This document shows, piece after piece, positions 49,246-63,146 of a stretch of 64,000 nt of DNA. Both the position numbers and the translations under genes were made by a program. The stretch is from Sipunculus nudus (lineage: Eukaryota > Annelida > Sipuncula > Golfingiida > Sipunculidae): assembly GCA_026874595.1 (NCBI GenBank), contig CM049318.1, positions 19,939,456 through 20,003,455 of the forward strand. The letters are read 5' to 3'. Position 1 is the first letter of the stretch, and the number at the start of each line of letters is the position of its first letter. The notes below the pieces were generated by a model. It did no database searches. It was not told the origin of the DNA and was given only the letters and a program-made list of their open reading frames with translations.

Positions 49246-51678
49246 TTAATACAATGACAGTGTGATAATCACATCCTGTTCCAGGAAAATCCTTGTCACC
49301 ACTCATTGACTCCAGATTACCTCAGCAAGGGGCATTTGTTGAGGTAATGAAATAGGTGATAAAATTATGGGGTCACATTAAAGTCTTGGTGGTGTGGTAT
49401 TTTTTTTAACTTGTCTCAGCCCATTGTCCAAATTATAATGGTGAATCAAATATATGCATTATATCTTCGTAGGCGAGTCAGAGAACATGTGGTGTCGTAT
49501 AAAAAACAGGCGATGTTCTACACTGAATATGCCAATAATGGCGATACGGAATACTGTAGAACACGTTATTTTCGCAAAACTCCAACTTCCCGAATTTTTG
49601 CGAGTCTTTTATTTTCGAGAATCCCCGAGGTATTTATTTTTTTACTAAATTAAAATATATTGCATCAACGAGAGCCAACACTGACAACGAATGAATGGCC
49701 AAACTAGGAATGTGTTTAATCGCATTACCACAAACCGGCTCTAATTTGCGGCCATTGCACAATCGCTGTGCAAACACCGATTTCGTTATTAATATGGAAT
49801 CAAATATTTTTTCGTAAGTGTGATTATTTCTTGAATCGAGACAGTCTAGCGGGATTCGCGAAAATTGCATGCTCGAAAATATGTTCAGTTTTACAGTAAG
49901 CTAGACTGATATAAACTAAACAAGGTCCTACACGTCCAATTTTCATGTAGCAGCCTGTAATCATCTACTGTTCTGTGTTGCAACCGGCTTAAATTTTTCT
50001 CAGTTTATTTTAGATTCTTCCAAAAAAATGCTATTCCCTGAAAAAAAACCACACACAGTCATTCCCCTATTTCCCAACAAAAGCACCCGTTTGTATTTTG
50101 AATGGTTTTACACTAGTAACGTTAATTATAATAGTGACCGAGTCGAGCAACCACTGTTGTAATAACGATTATAATTATAATAATAATAGTGGTTGAAGTT
50201 GTCGGCTGAAATTTTTCTCAGTTTCGTTGATATTCTTCCAAAAAAGTGCCATTCCCTGAAATAAAAACGCAATTATTTCCAAATTTCCGAACAAATGACC
50301 ACGCCATTCTATCGTCCCCTTGTCTCATTGCTTCAGAAGCAACCCATCTAAATTATTTTGCCTAAATTTCATGTTTTATATATTTGTGTTTAATTGTTTA
50401 CTATTTAGCGACCTTTTATAATTCTTAATACGTAAAAATCCATCGTCATTATTTTTATCAATAACAATATTTATTACAATAGTACCGTTATTACAATAGT
50501 GGTTTCTCTACCCGGTCACTATTGTATTAAAGGTCACTATTGTAATAAATCTAAATATTGATCTAAATAATGACGTATGGATGGATGGATACCTTGTAGG
50601 GTAATAAAAATCACCAATATTTTACATTTGCTGTGGTTATTGTTATTATTATTTTCATTATTATAATTATTAAATATAGTTTAGGTCTAGGCTATATGCA
50701 TTATGACTAACTATAGCTTGCTCCGGAATTAAATAATTACGCAAGGTATTTTTTTAAACCTAACATATGTAGTTTTGCTTATCCTTCAAAAAAGAGTTTG
50801 AATCTCTGTTATCAATTATTTACAAAAATAAAATATTTCATTAATCAAGACTACATACTTAACCGAGGGTTTGTTTACAAAGCAATGTCACCTCAATGTG
50901 GGCGTGGCCTCGGTGAAACCGAGATCAAGCCAAACGAAGTATAAACATGAAAACGTATCGATAATTTGTATCTAAATGTTATGATATAACTGTTCTATTT
51001 ATGTGACAGCAGACGTAAACGTATGGAATCTCTGTGTTTTATTAAAAACTGACCGCAACACGTGAAGCGAGGTCCGCATGGCGTATGTTGTCATGAGGTT
51101 GTCTCCGTAAGTACTTTGGAACCGGCATTTTCTACCTCCTTTCAATAGAGATGAACGAGACTTACACTCCCTATTATTATACACTTGTCATTTTTTAAAT
51201 GAATTATTATAATCTAATGATGCTGTAGCTTTACAAGATATCATCTTGCTGTTGTTGCATGACAAGATGTCACCAAGCATCCAAAGTGACAATTCTTTTG
51301 CCAATTTAAATGTAACATAATGATTTTAAGCCTAGCTCTGACCTGCATATTCTTTTTGTTTCTCTCTTAACCTTTATAAAAATCCTAGATAGGCGCCAGT
51401 TATATTTTTAAATCTAATTTTTACCAAAATTGATCATGATTAAAGCGTTTTAATTTCATGCAGAGAAGACCGAATATGGTTTCTACTATTTTTCTACTTT
51501 CTATTTCACAAAATCTTTCCACAGGAGCTCATATGGTTCCCCTCGGTACCTGTTTATGTCAGAGGAAGTAATGCCACTTAGTCAGGTGAGTCAGGCAGCT
51601 ATTAAGTATCAAATTATCTTAGATTACTCAATCTTATCTTAGATTAGCCACGGCCACAGGTTTCCCATGTTGTTTCAT
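49246..51678. other. Non-coding, copy B counterpart of 14991-16754
   Basis: No gene seen. It retains 667 bases (50249-50915) missing from copy A. That stretch contains mirrored phrases built from ATTACAATAGT and ACTATTGTAATAA at about 50160-50550. Confidence 0.5.
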
Positions 51679-52350
51679 CAGTATCCGGGAGCATCCCGCA
51701 TTTTATGCTGCCAAAGATGACATCACTTTGATATGTAAAAGTTAGTGATATATTACTCGAGCGGGGTAGCAATTAGCTGTCACATAGGTTGTCACACTGG
51801 ACAACTTATTAATTGGCCAGCGCCACAGGTTCCTCATGGAAACTCCGATGGCGCATGTATATAAACCTTAAGGGGCGCAACGCACTGTAATTGTATGAAA
51901 TAATGATATGAATATATTGCTTGTTTATACTTTTAAGCTTTGTGTAGATGAGAAGAAAGTTCCGTTTGTTGAGGAACAGTCATTTGAGGTAGCCATAGTA
52001 ACCTGCTGGGGTCTACTTTATCATCCTGCCCACGTATATATTACAGTTAACACACGCTCTTAAACTTCGCTCCGGGCCTGTGGTAAACATGTGACCAGTA
52101 ATCAGGAGGGCAATTTTATTTTCAGAGGACAGTCACTCTACTTGTTTGTTGACGTGTCTTATTTAACAACGTGGGAAGGTGATTAGTAGAAGTGAAAAGT
52201 ACGTATAAGTATGTATGCACTCTATAAATCAATTTCAGTTATAAATCTGTAAAAATAAGTGAATATAATAATGAAGCAAGGAGTTGGGAACTCACTTTCC
52301 GCATCCAGTCTAAAGGCAGACTGAACGTCATCGATTAAAGGTAAGATTAT
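51679..52350. repeat. Repeat module M1 (copy B)
   Basis: Counterpart of 16755-17430. Confidence 0.7.
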
Positions 52351-52434
52351 TTTCCTGTCAAACGCAGATATTTTGGCATATATGTCCCTAATTTCTTCAA
52401 AATTAACATGATTTATCATGAGGCTGGGGCCCAT
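52296..52434 (-). pseudogene. Coding-like remnant, possible exon
   Basis: A minus-strand frame with balanced composition (NFEEIRDIYAK, LPLIDDVQSAFRLDAES) ends at a good donor, GGAAA/GTGAGT, at 52295/52296. Copy A has a one-base deletion in it (TTTTGAAGAA versus TCTGAGGAA) that breaks the frame, and module M2 keeps only the last 17 codons. Probably a relic; the protein is not recognised. Confidence 0.3.
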
Positions 52435-52644
52435 TTTTATAGGGATTTAAAACTTGCATATGTATACAGTTTCCCTGACGCCACCTTCTCGTGTAACTAT
52501 GATGAATTTTTACTATTAGTCGCAATGACAAACCCGGAATTAGAGGGTGTCAACTCGCCGGGCAGAGTAGAGAACAGGGTGAAATGGTCAAATTTTGTTA
52601 GTGTTTTCCTGTGTTCACTTTGCACATCCCCACGTGTATTATAA

Positions 52645-53098
52645 TAAATACAGAGACAGAAGGAACCTCCTCAATATGTGGTTAATATTGGCATCATATT
52701 TAGATAAGAGACGACAATTAAGCTTGAATTTTTTGGTCCATTCAGTTTCGTATGACATGCACGGAAGATCCTGAGTTCGATGCAAATTAATGCAGAATAA
52801 ACAAACCAGATTAAATGAATTCACCTTTTTCTTAAATGATTGGAATTTGGTTAGGTTTTAGTTAGAACTAAGCCGGAGGGTCCCAACTTACATGTATTTA
52901 ACATTATTGAACATACTGTCACCAAGCAATACTGAGAGCTAAAGATAACTTCACTATGTTCTTCATATACCCTAAAAACTGGCAGTAAATACGAAAAAAA
53001 TATTTATAAAACAGGAGTAAATAGTTCAGATCTGCTGAAGATTACGTTCAGTTTTATAATTATTAACTTTATTATTATTATTATTTTTATTATTATTA
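52645..53098. other. Non-coding between modules (copy B)
   Basis: Counterpart of 17721-18194. No gene seen. Confidence 0.5.
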
Positions 53099-54012
53099 AT
53101 GGTGCTATCGCTGCATTTTGCCGTAGACATTAGTACACATATAGTTAGTTTTATGTTGTTTCTATCTATACCAGAAGCCCTGATCTCGAATAAGTAATTA
53201 TACAGACAATACTGTAAGGTTCATGAGGTGGTTTTATGCCGATGTTTTTTTTTCCAGTATCCTGGAGCATCCCGCATTTTATACTTGCAACGATTACATC
53301 ACTGTGTTATGTATAAATCAGTTATGTAGGACTCGAGCGGGGTAGCAATTAGCTGTCATATCAGTTATGTCACACTGAAAAACTTCTCTATGGGCCACGG
53401 CCCTTGGATTCCCATGGAAACTCTGGTGACCCATTTGAATATACCTTTAGGGGCGCACTGCACTCTGATTGCGTGGCAAAAAATTATATGATTTCATCAA
53501 TTAAATATGCACATAAGCATTGTGTAGATGAAAAAAAGGTCTTGGTTTTTGAGGTACAGTCATTTAGGTTGCCCTGGTAACCTGCTGGGGTCTACTGTAC
53601 CTTCCTGCCCACGTAAATATTACAGTGAAAACGCGCTCTCTAACATGGCTCCGGGCCTGTGGTAAACATGTGACCCGTAATCAGGAGGGCAATTTTATTT
53701 TCAGAGGACAGTCACTCTACTTGCTTGTTGACTTGTCTCATATATCCAAGTATTTGCATCCATTTAAACATAATGTTCCCGAGCCTCATTTGTTGAGTGA
53801 TGTGAAGTTTGAGAAAATGAGGACATATAAGGAAGGTGATTAGTTTCAAGGGAAAATACGCATTTGTTCGTTCGCACTCTATACACAACCATATTTCAGT
53901 TATAAATCTAAAAGAATTAGTAAATAAAATAATGGAGCAAGCATCAATGTTATCACTCTCCGCATCCAGTCTTAGGGTAGACTGAACGTCATCGATTAAA
54001 GGTAAGCTTATA
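53099..54012. repeat. Repeat module M2 (copy B)
   Basis: Counterpart of 18195-19045, with about 70 more bases at 53767-53836. These extend the plus-strand frame with KHNVPEPHLLSDVKFEKM before a stop, which suggests that copy A lost them. Confidence 0.7.
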
Positions 54013-54105
54013 TTTAATTAAAACGCCGAATTTTAAGCACAACCTCTATAGATAGTATATTTCCATATTTTTTTTTTAAACTGGGGCAAATTTTGTATAC
54101 AGTTT

Positions 54106-54138
<33 letters not shown>

Positions 54139-54172
54139 TATTATTATTATTATTATTATAATTATTATTAAT

Positions 54173-54415
54173 GATGCTATAGCTGCATTTTGCCCTTGCC
54201 GTCTGTGAACATATAATCGGGGTTATGTTGTTTCTATCAATCCCAGAAGACGGGATCTCGATTAAGTTATACAGACAATACTGTAGGGTTCATAAAGTTG
54301 GGATTATGCTGATGTGTTGTTTATCAGTGTCCGGGAGAAACCCGCATTTTACACTGGAAACGATCACACCACTGTTATTATCTATAAATATATTAATGTT
54401 TCTTCACACGATGGG
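54173..54415. repeat. Repeat module M3, partial (copy B)
   Basis: Counterpart of 19206-19450. Confidence 0.65.
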
Positions 54416-57289
54416 TATAATACCCTCATTATAAATTGAAGGTACTTCTGTCGGTAGATAGTCTGAAGTGGATGCAAGCAGTACAAGTACCGTTGATTAA
54501 CATTTTTAATTGCCTGTTGCCTTCCCCATTCACTCTTTCATTCACACTATCATATATCAAATCTATCATATATTATTTATACCCTTACATAATATCAGTT
54601 CAAGATACCGACATATGTTTCCCCGTTCATTAACCAGCACAGTTGCTTATAGTAAGGAGAAGCATAAATCTTTATACTAAATCAAGTGCATAAGCGTCGA
54701 CAATCACATATAATCAGATCGACCACATTTGTTAAATTTTTAGCGACAGTTTCCATCTTACGTATTGCACCCTTGATGTGAACATTGCCTCCTTTATGCA
54801 AACACCTTTAAAAAGCAGACATATCTCTTTTGCCACGGTAAACGACGTGGCATAAGTCACACCGCCTGCCATGATTCATACACCTTTAAATGATTAAAAG
54901 ATTAAGTGACCTTTTGTTGTACTTACTTCATGAAGGAGAAACAGAAGAAATTATAATGGCTAACACAAACTGAAAGAAATAAGCGACAAACATCAAGTTA
55001 TCGAATGATCCGCATTTTGCACAGGGACTAACGGAACGAGCATCTACAAAGAAACTAAATACTTTCCACACAAGTTTTCATTCTGTATTTTTCAGGTTTT
55101 TAGTTATGAAATAATAATTGTTGGGACATTGCTTCGTTCTCTCACCTCATAGATTAAACTATAGTTTATACAATTTTATTTTATCACAGGTTGTGCGGAT
55201 ATGCTCAGCGAAACGATCTATTTATTACAGCTCTAATTCTGCTCCTTGCTGAATAAACTTTGAAAAAAGAGCAGTTTATTATACTCCTCTCTCATGTCAA
55301 TTGACTCTACCGAACAGGGTTATCTTACTACAAGGAAGATGAATAATATGTTAACATGCAGGGATGTTGTAATCAGATAAAATTATAAACAATCTTTTCC
55401 ATGGATGGATAAGTTAAACCAGGGAAATATGCATTGATTCTGTTGTATCACAACCAGAGATTATTCAACGCCAGTTTCCAAACCCAAACCATATACCCAT
55501 TTAATACTTTGAGGGACATCGTTTTTATTGAAAAAGGTAATTGTAAAAACCACTAGTCGTAGGCTGGTGTTCATAATCCGCAGATAATGTATTAGAAAGG
55601 GGTCACGTGCCCTTTAAAACCACATATGAGACAAAAGCATTTTGTCACAGACTGTTGTTAACGTAGTCATAACAAGATTGCGTGCTCCTGACCTGCTTTT
55701 AAATAATTAGATATGTAAAATATCCAATATGTACTATATATATTGTTGCAACGGTCTGCAATTCAGAGATTTACATGTAAAGCTATTGTGCGATACATTT
55801 CGTAACACATTTGTGTTTACCTATAACGTAATTACTATACAATTCAATCATCAAGAATATACTATAAGTTAATAACTTAGTTCTCTGTTTTAAAGGTAAG
55901 CAAATAGGAAGGGTGAGGAAGACAATTATGATGGTACACATTCCATGAACCTAGTGTCTTTACAACAATGGCTCGGTCGTCACATGTCATGACATTTCGA
56001 ACTAGTGTTCAAACAGAATATATCAACAATATCTTTATGTAGGTCAATGCATCACCATATCTACAAGATATAATATCTTCGTAGACAGCATTCATTCAGC
56101 GTCCGTGACAAACGTCAAAATGCACCTCAACATCTCATCATATATCTGCAAATACTCCTGGTGCCTACATTAAAAGTAACGAGAACTTGGATCATTTGGC
56201 ATTTTCAGACAAGAGGATAAAGCATTTGTACTTTTGATTTATTTCGTCATTATGTGCCTAAGGCATATACGTGCGAAAGTCTAAAAGTAACAAGGCGCAA
56301 AACCCCCATGTAAAAAAAGTCTGACCTGCGACCAGATATGATATGTATACAACATTAGAAGTAAGAAAGTAATAAAGTTACGTCAGTACATGTAAGAAGA
56401 GAAAGATTATTTGCTTTACTGTCGTAATTCTTTTTTTTACTCCTGCCGTATCAGAAACCTTTGTCAAAAAGTTGTGTCTTTACTTACACCAACATCGCTG
56501 CCATCCCTGTCTGCAGGCATTGTTGGATGCAACAGACGGGTCACAACATTTCAGGTACGGTTTCTTCTCCTTGTAATGGAATAAATGTGTACAGGTCATA
56601 TCGATTTTGATATACTGCATATACACGTGGTGGCTTGAAATTCAGACAGCCTTAAATAAACCCTGATATTGAAACCCTCTTATTCAACCTTCTTGGTAGT
56701 TAATCATTTAGCCCTTCTGCATCGGTCTTGACAATTTTAAAATCCTTTTAAGCCAGTTAGTAAAGTAAAAAAAAAGAAAAAAAGAAAATTGCTTACGTCA
56801 TACACACACACTAAAAATAATGATTAAGGTTCACTGGACAGGTTCCTATTCTGAGTACTGTTCTTCAGGCATTTGTTCCAATAATCATGTTTTTATAAGC
56901 AAAATCATTATTCTTCTTATACTGTTGTTTAATTTTGACCAAGAGCGTTTTGAATTCGTAATATTTGTGAAAAGAAAACATGAAAATAATATATTCCTAA
57001 ATTAGAGAATCATCGTCAAAAGGCAAATCCAAAAGCCAAAAATTTATAAGCTTATCATTATCATGAATAATGATAGAACTATTATTGTCCTTTCAAAATC
57101 TATTAGGTCTTTCAAATTATCTGCCTAAAATGAAGGCACGCATATTATTCAATTATATATAATATAGATATCAATTAAGGCCTGGCGCACAGCAATCTAA
57201 GTTCTCAATCTAAAACACAATTTGAACTCTCCTGTTATTCGAACAGGTATTCCCTTCGTTTGTGTCTATCTCAATGTTACTTATGCGTT
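54416..57289. other. Non-coding, copy B counterpart of 19451-22110
   Basis: No gene seen. About 170 bases at 54976-55146 have no match in copy A. Confidence 0.5.
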
Positions 57290-57431
57290 CGGGTCAAGTC
57301 TAGGGGAATTTCCTTTTATATATTAAATTCGAAAATAACACCAAGGAATCAATTTATAAGCGGGTCAAGTCTAGGGGAATTTCCTTTTATATATTAAATT
57401 CGACAATAACACCAAGGAATCAATTTATAAG
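57290..57431. repeat. 71-bp tandem duplication, copy B only
   Basis: 57290-57360 and 57361-57431 both begin CGGGTCAAGTCTAGGGGAAT and differ at about one base. Copy A has a single unit, so this arose after the segmental duplication. Confidence 0.95.
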
Positions 57432-57607
57432 CCAAAGTTCTTATTTCAGCATGTCTCAAAAAGCCCACCAGAGAATAATAGAAGGGAACAGGGTTTATCT
57501 GACCAGCAATCTGGATATACGATATACTATGAATTACTGATAAACCTTTATGAAATATCTGTGTCAGGGTACCGACGTCTGTATTCATGCACGTTGTCTA
57601 GTTACCC

Positions 57608-57853
57608 TTATGATATAGAATACCTTTGTGGTAGTGAATGCACAGATCTTCTGTGAAGATTACCCATTTCCACAGTCGGCCACTTAGCTGACCTCATTTC
57701 ATCTAGAACTGTAACATCATCTATTAAGCCTACCCCTTTCAACATTGCCTCAGATGGCAGCTCTCTGAAAGCTACGTATACTTTGAATAAAGAATCTATC
57801 TTCCGCTCTACACAATCTTTCGTGATCCCCTTTTTCTGTCTCCAGTCGTTCAA
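57608..57853 (-). other. Open frame of 81 codons, possible exon or relic
   Basis: Balanced, charged composition (WRQKKGITKDCVERK, LPSEAMLKGVGLIDD, LDEMRSAKWP) unlike the AT-driven noise around it. Copy A has a stop in the middle. An overlapping frame on the same strand also reads well (IERLETEKGDHERL), which suggests an old frameshift within a decayed gene. No family recognised. Confidence 0.35.
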
Positions 57854-59112
57854 TCTCTGTTTTAATCATACAAAGTGTTCTTTTTACATTTTCTATGTTG
57901 CATATGTTTATTCATTTTCCGTTTCCTATTAGTATCTGTTCTTCATACTCTCGGGAACATTTTCCAACTTTACTTGTTATTGTCCTCATGCAAGTCTTCA
58001 GTGTACATGCCTTCCTTTACACATTAAAAAATCCCACATTAACCCCTGCTTTGAATGAACATTCTATGTAGGTCACATATATGCCCGGTCAGCTAATGAG
58101 ACAATATTTACACTTATATCCCTACAGTATATGTTCAATTCTGCAATGTTAGGAATTGGGCTACTCTAAATATAACAAATCGTGCAATATTGGTCACTAT
58201 GAATGGATATTAACCTTCTCCTCCAGGACAGGAATAAATAGTTCATTCAAAAGAAATTTTCTTGTTCCTGCATTTAATACGATACAAAATACTGTATTAC
58301 AAAGAGTAACAGCAATGGATTTCATTTAAAGTTTAATACCGTCGATTTTCGTACATCCAGAAGATGGCGAAATGTTAACATTTACATTGAATTTGGATTA
58401 TACTTTAAAAATCATCCTTACAGCACGTGAGTGGAAGCAAACGACAGTTTTCCGTTTGCAACACATTGCCAAACAGTTTGTATAAAAATACCAGGTCAAA
58501 ACGACATATATGTTAATATAATCAGCATAAGTTTGTACACAGGACGTCCATTAGCAGGAGCGGACGCATTTGAAGAAAAAAATCATATAATGTTTTTGGC
58601 TTCATGTGCGAAGATGTTTCATTATGTGCACGAAAGTGTATTTATCGGGAAAATGAAATCCCCGCACATAAGACTGAGCAATCAATATATACAGGTGAAC
58701 AGTCATACATTAAGGGTCGAAAGAAGAAATAAAAAAAAGTATCTTCTTTTATGTTACGCGTTATATCAAATATATAATATTACAACATTTTCATTGGGTC
58801 TGTTAATGAATACTCGCTCGGAACAAGTTTATTCGTATTTAATATAATGTACCTATTTATCTTGTACTGTTTTCTGAAAAACAGTAAAAAGGTCATGTCG
58901 AAAAAAAATGGTACTATCGCAAAAGAAGCAAAAAGACAACAATTAAGAATGGGCGTACATTTTGCACTCCACTCACTCTACCTCTCCAGATCAAACTTTA
59001 GGTCGCCTAAAATGTTAATGGAAAAACTGAATGAGTTAGATTGGAAATCTACAGTATTTTTGGCGGTTTATGGCCACGCCTCGGTCTTGCCTGGCTTTGA
59101 TCCCTCAATGTC
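57854..59112. other. Non-coding (copy B)
   Basis: Counterpart of 22641-23916. A 126-codon plus frame (58847-59227) runs on into the 26-bp array and is interrupted in copy A. Confidence 0.45.
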
Positions 59113-59268
59113 GAGAACGATGCCGTTTATGTCTTTCCGGGAAAGATGCAAAGTGTGTTCTGTCGGGAACGATGTCAAGTATGTCATGTCGAAATCGATG
59201 TTAAATATATCCTTCCGGGATCGATGAAAACTAAATTTTGTCGGGAACAATGTCAAATTGGTTGCGTT
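59113..59268. repeat. Degenerate 26-bp tandem repeat, six units (copy B)
   Basis: Counterpart of 23917-24072, with the same unit number and phase. Confidence 0.85.
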
Positions 59269-59499
59269 CCATTGAGATGTACTTCAATTATTATTTGATC
59301 TACATATAATATTATACAGAGGACGAATTCAATATGAATAATGTAAGAGATATTTCTTCAATGAGAAATACATGGCAATGCCCAATATAATATCATAGCC
59401 AATTTATAACAGATAATGGTGCAATTAAGTTCAGCTCTGTCATAAAGTTAAGGTAAAATCTCGGTTTTCTTATTTTTTGTCTGATTACAGAATAACAAA

Positions 59500-59840
59500 A
59501 ATTGGATATTCAGTAAGGAATTATTTTGCGCTTTGACAATTAGAATGGTTATTGATGTATGACAAGACTCTGGGTAAAGGCTACATCCCTAAATTCAAAA
59601 TATTCATTCAATCATTCACTCCTTTCATTTAGGACAAGACTGCTGACGGGCCGTGACCGGGTGGGAGGGCTAATTGTCGATTGTAAGGGGTCCATTATTT
59701 GGACGGGGATGTTAATTGTCTGAATTAATTTTAATGAGCTTGTCATGACGGTCTGTCATATCTAAGTGAACAGCACTATTTTCAAGCGGCTGATGTTGAA
59801 CAACTACATATATTGCGAGAAACATCGTAACAGTATGTCG
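59500..59840. repeat. Copy B counterpart of the segment with an inverted spacer paralogue
   Basis: Matches 24305-24647 directly and 31887-32190 in reverse. Confidence 0.7.
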
Positions 59841-61131
59841 GTACGTGCACTGACGCATGTGTAGCTGGTTGAAGCATTTATCTTAAAAGGAATATATCAG
59901 TTTTACTTAAATTGTGCTATGGAAGATGGTGTTATTTCACTTTAAAGCGAACTGTATCTTTCCATTCAGTAACTCCATCACTATATAACTTTCTGAACCT
60001 CATATCAAAAGCACAGATCGTATTCGTTAATATTTACAAGTAAAACCAAGTATGACGTACTTGTTTTTAAGGTTTCAGGTTCAGGCTATCTTGTGCTCCC
60101 ATTTTGTATGTTATCCATGATTAGGGAGAAGTATTAAAATGAGGTTTGCAAAATCATAATCAATTATTTTTACAAATGAAAATATATTTTTTCTGACTTG
60201 CATTCTAGGTTCATGGCTGGTTAATTTATTGGCATTGATTCATTTTCAATGCTGGAAGGATCATATACCCTATTCCGCAGAAATCCCTATACCATTTTTT
60301 TTACTGCAGTAAATTAAAGTAAATGCAATACAGATCTAATGATGTGACAGCTACAGAAACACATGTACGCAACATACTTTAGTATTTAAATATCCCCATT
60401 TCTACATTCAATTAAACAAAATATCAATATGCATGAACAAGATATAAAATGATCAGGTGTCATATATGATTTATATTTTATTATCTGGATACTTTGTTTA
60501 ACTGCTGTTTTTTAAAATTGCTCATTTAAGCGGTGCCCGAATGAATATGCCTACCGGATTCTGCCAAGTAACCCTACATCTCGCGAGAGTACCTGCTCAG
60601 GTCTTCAGATGGACACACTAGGCACGTAACCCCTGATACATGCTGTGTACACCCCAATAAATGAAACCCCAATTACACAGTAATTATTCCTTGGAGACAG
60701 AAAACTCCATTCGTAAGATTCCCTTGTGTTATAAAATGTGCTGCACTTGGACTTAACGTTATCTATGCTCTCTAGTTGAGTTTTGATCTAATATCCTGCC
60801 ACCAGATTCATACAAATACCATTCCTTGGAATTGGTTGTACATAAAACTTAAAAACTTATAAAAAGCCTTAAGTTTTATAAATTAAACAGACAAAGATTG
60901 CCGCATACCTCGTTGGTATAATTAAACCGTGGATAAAATCCTTTAAAGTGGTGGTCAGTCACTATTCACAGATTCAGTATCAAGCTTCAGAAGACAAATT
61001 CTCCATATAAAGGAGAGTGTTATGAACATAGCAACTTCTCTCCTGTGAAGATGACGTCAAACAAAAAGAAAATAATAAAAATATTGTTGTCAGTACATTG
61101 TTTGAATGACATTTACACAAGATTATTATTT
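59841..61131. other. Non-coding, downstream of B2
   Basis: Counterpart of 24648-25938. No gene seen. Confidence 0.5.
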
Positions 61132-62613
61132 TCAATGTTTACATTGAACGTTTTTCTTTAAAACCCTGAAATTGCTGATGTAAGTGTTAATGTCAAGGAC
61201 AATGACAAACACGAAGAAAAAGATCAGGAATATTATACTGGTTCCACCGAGGGCGCGAGCGCTCGTGCGGTAGTCGGATGACGTCAAGTCGCCTCGGCCC
61301 GAGGCTTCGTATTTTATCTCACCATCAAGTAATTGAACTGTAGGTATGGGTTGAGGAGTCATGCTCTCGGCTGAGATAGGTGCATCTGTTGTCCTTAGAA
61401 CGTGTGTTGATGTTTCATCTGCAAATATTTATTTGTCACACTAAAGAAATAATTCTCAAACAACATTATCCTTCTATTCTGAGGTGTCAAATGACGACCC
61501 TTCAACAAGTGAACAGCTGATCGTATGGGGAGGCAAGGTTATTATAAAATGGTAGTGATTGTAGGGACAGCACGCGTTGCACTGACAGAGAAACCTAGAA
61601 TACATTGTTTCAGATATCAAAGGAAAACGCTCCGTCCGATTTAAATTAGAGCTCATTGGAGCTCAGCCAGTTTTGGAAGGACATGGGGAGCGTCGTGTTG
61701 TCTCGAATCCGCTGCTTTTATTTTAATTAAAAAGTACGAAAATTAATTGTTGGCATAGATGACCTCTGCAATAACCGATGAACCAATACATATCGTATTG
61801 AAATTCATATCATGTATTTACTCATGTAATTCTTCTTTATTGTGTATGTAGAGTGTCTGCACCCGGAATTCGCAAAAACACGTTACGCTGATATTAAATG
61901 ATTTTTTAAAAGAGGAAATAGGTAGAATTATATACATATTGTTGCCGGTGAGGTAAGATTTCGCTATGCAGGGGTTTTAGAAACGCGGGGGTTAGCGTCT
62001 GTGGGATCAAAAATGGCCCTTGGGGTTCAACCATCCAATGGGAAACTTGAATTTCTGGCACTAGGATCGAAAAGCTAAAAATTTGCTTATATTTCAGTCA
62101 CTGCCCTAAATGAACTAGTAAATTGTGTAAACCCTGCACTGAAAACTGAAACTTAAATTTTAGTTTAAGCAACTAATTATGTAAAAGCACAATCTTCTTA
62201 TAATTTAATGATAGGTAATGATATAAATTTTAAAAAATCAGTTTTACATAACCATTCCAAAATTTACACATAATTTCCCTTTTGGATGGTTCAAACTAAA
62301 AGGACTCTACAACATGCTGGCCGGAACGTCTCCTATTGAAAGCCCTGCCTATGGCGATAATAAAGGAAACTAATTATAAAATAGTAAATAACATGGTATC
62401 ACCTTGTGGTGTGGAGTTTTTGCAGTTTGGTTTGGTGATTAGAGATTCTATCGTTGGACAGATGGTTTCTGTGTTGTTGACAGCTTATAAAAAAAAGAAA
62501 ATATTAATATATTTAGAATTATATATATTATATAAAAATAAATATATTTTGTAACATCATGTTAAAAGATCAGACTGAAACCGTTTCATTGAAGAAGTGG
62601 ATCAAGGAAGTTT

Positions 62614-62652
<39 letters not shown>

Positions 62653-63146
62653 ATAAATAAATATAGTAGATAAGGTGTTGGTATCCTGCTATATCGGAAC
62701 AGGACATCATGTGGGAACTGCTCTATTGTTTAAAACTACCACTGGAAAGCAGAAACGGCAGGCAATGTCTGACACTCTGTGGTGACGGAGATCAATGGAA
62801 ATGTTACATAAATAATTAAATAACTTTTAACAGCAGGTGTGAGTTACTCAAAAACCTTTTCTTATATTGTGATCTGTTAATGATACCTTACAAAAATATG
62901 ACAGAAAAAAAGGTGTATGTGTTTAAATATTTAAAAGAAAATTTACCTTGGTAAAATTGGCATATAAATCGAATTTTTACAGTGCATGCCCTATTATTCC
63001 AGATGTTTCCGCTTTGAAGCCGCACGCAATGTTCAACATCCAGTCGTTCATAATCTTTCAAGGCTCCCCATTCAAAAGGACCGTCAATCCAGGTGTAGTT
63101 ATTCTCGCTCGATGGATGTTTCCACATCCCCAACCAGTAATCATTG
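61132..63146 (-). CDS. C-type-lectin-like type I membrane protein B2 (type 2 gene, copy B), exons 2-4; exon 1 beyond the window
   Basis: Duplicate of A2 with exons 62947-63146, 62403-62483 and 61132-61418, the same lengths and phases (2-1-1). Exon 1 (signal peptide and first half of the CTLD) should lie about 100 bases or more past base 64000, since intron 1 is still open there. The visible part carries YWLGMW, the NYT sequon, WIDGPFEW, three of the four CTLD Cys, WNN and FICQ, then the stalk with NNT and NST, a membrane helix and the basic tail. Differences from A2 are few (Asn to Ser in HPSxEN, Met to Leu after RGD, Leu to Ile at the helix start). No stop or frameshift is seen. The window cannot show whether exon 1 is intact. 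Confidence 0.8.

Noticed and set aside
58847-59227. 126-codon plus-strand frame in copy B
   Set aside because: Its C-terminal third is a translation of the 26-bp array, and the matching frame in copy A is broken by stops and indels.
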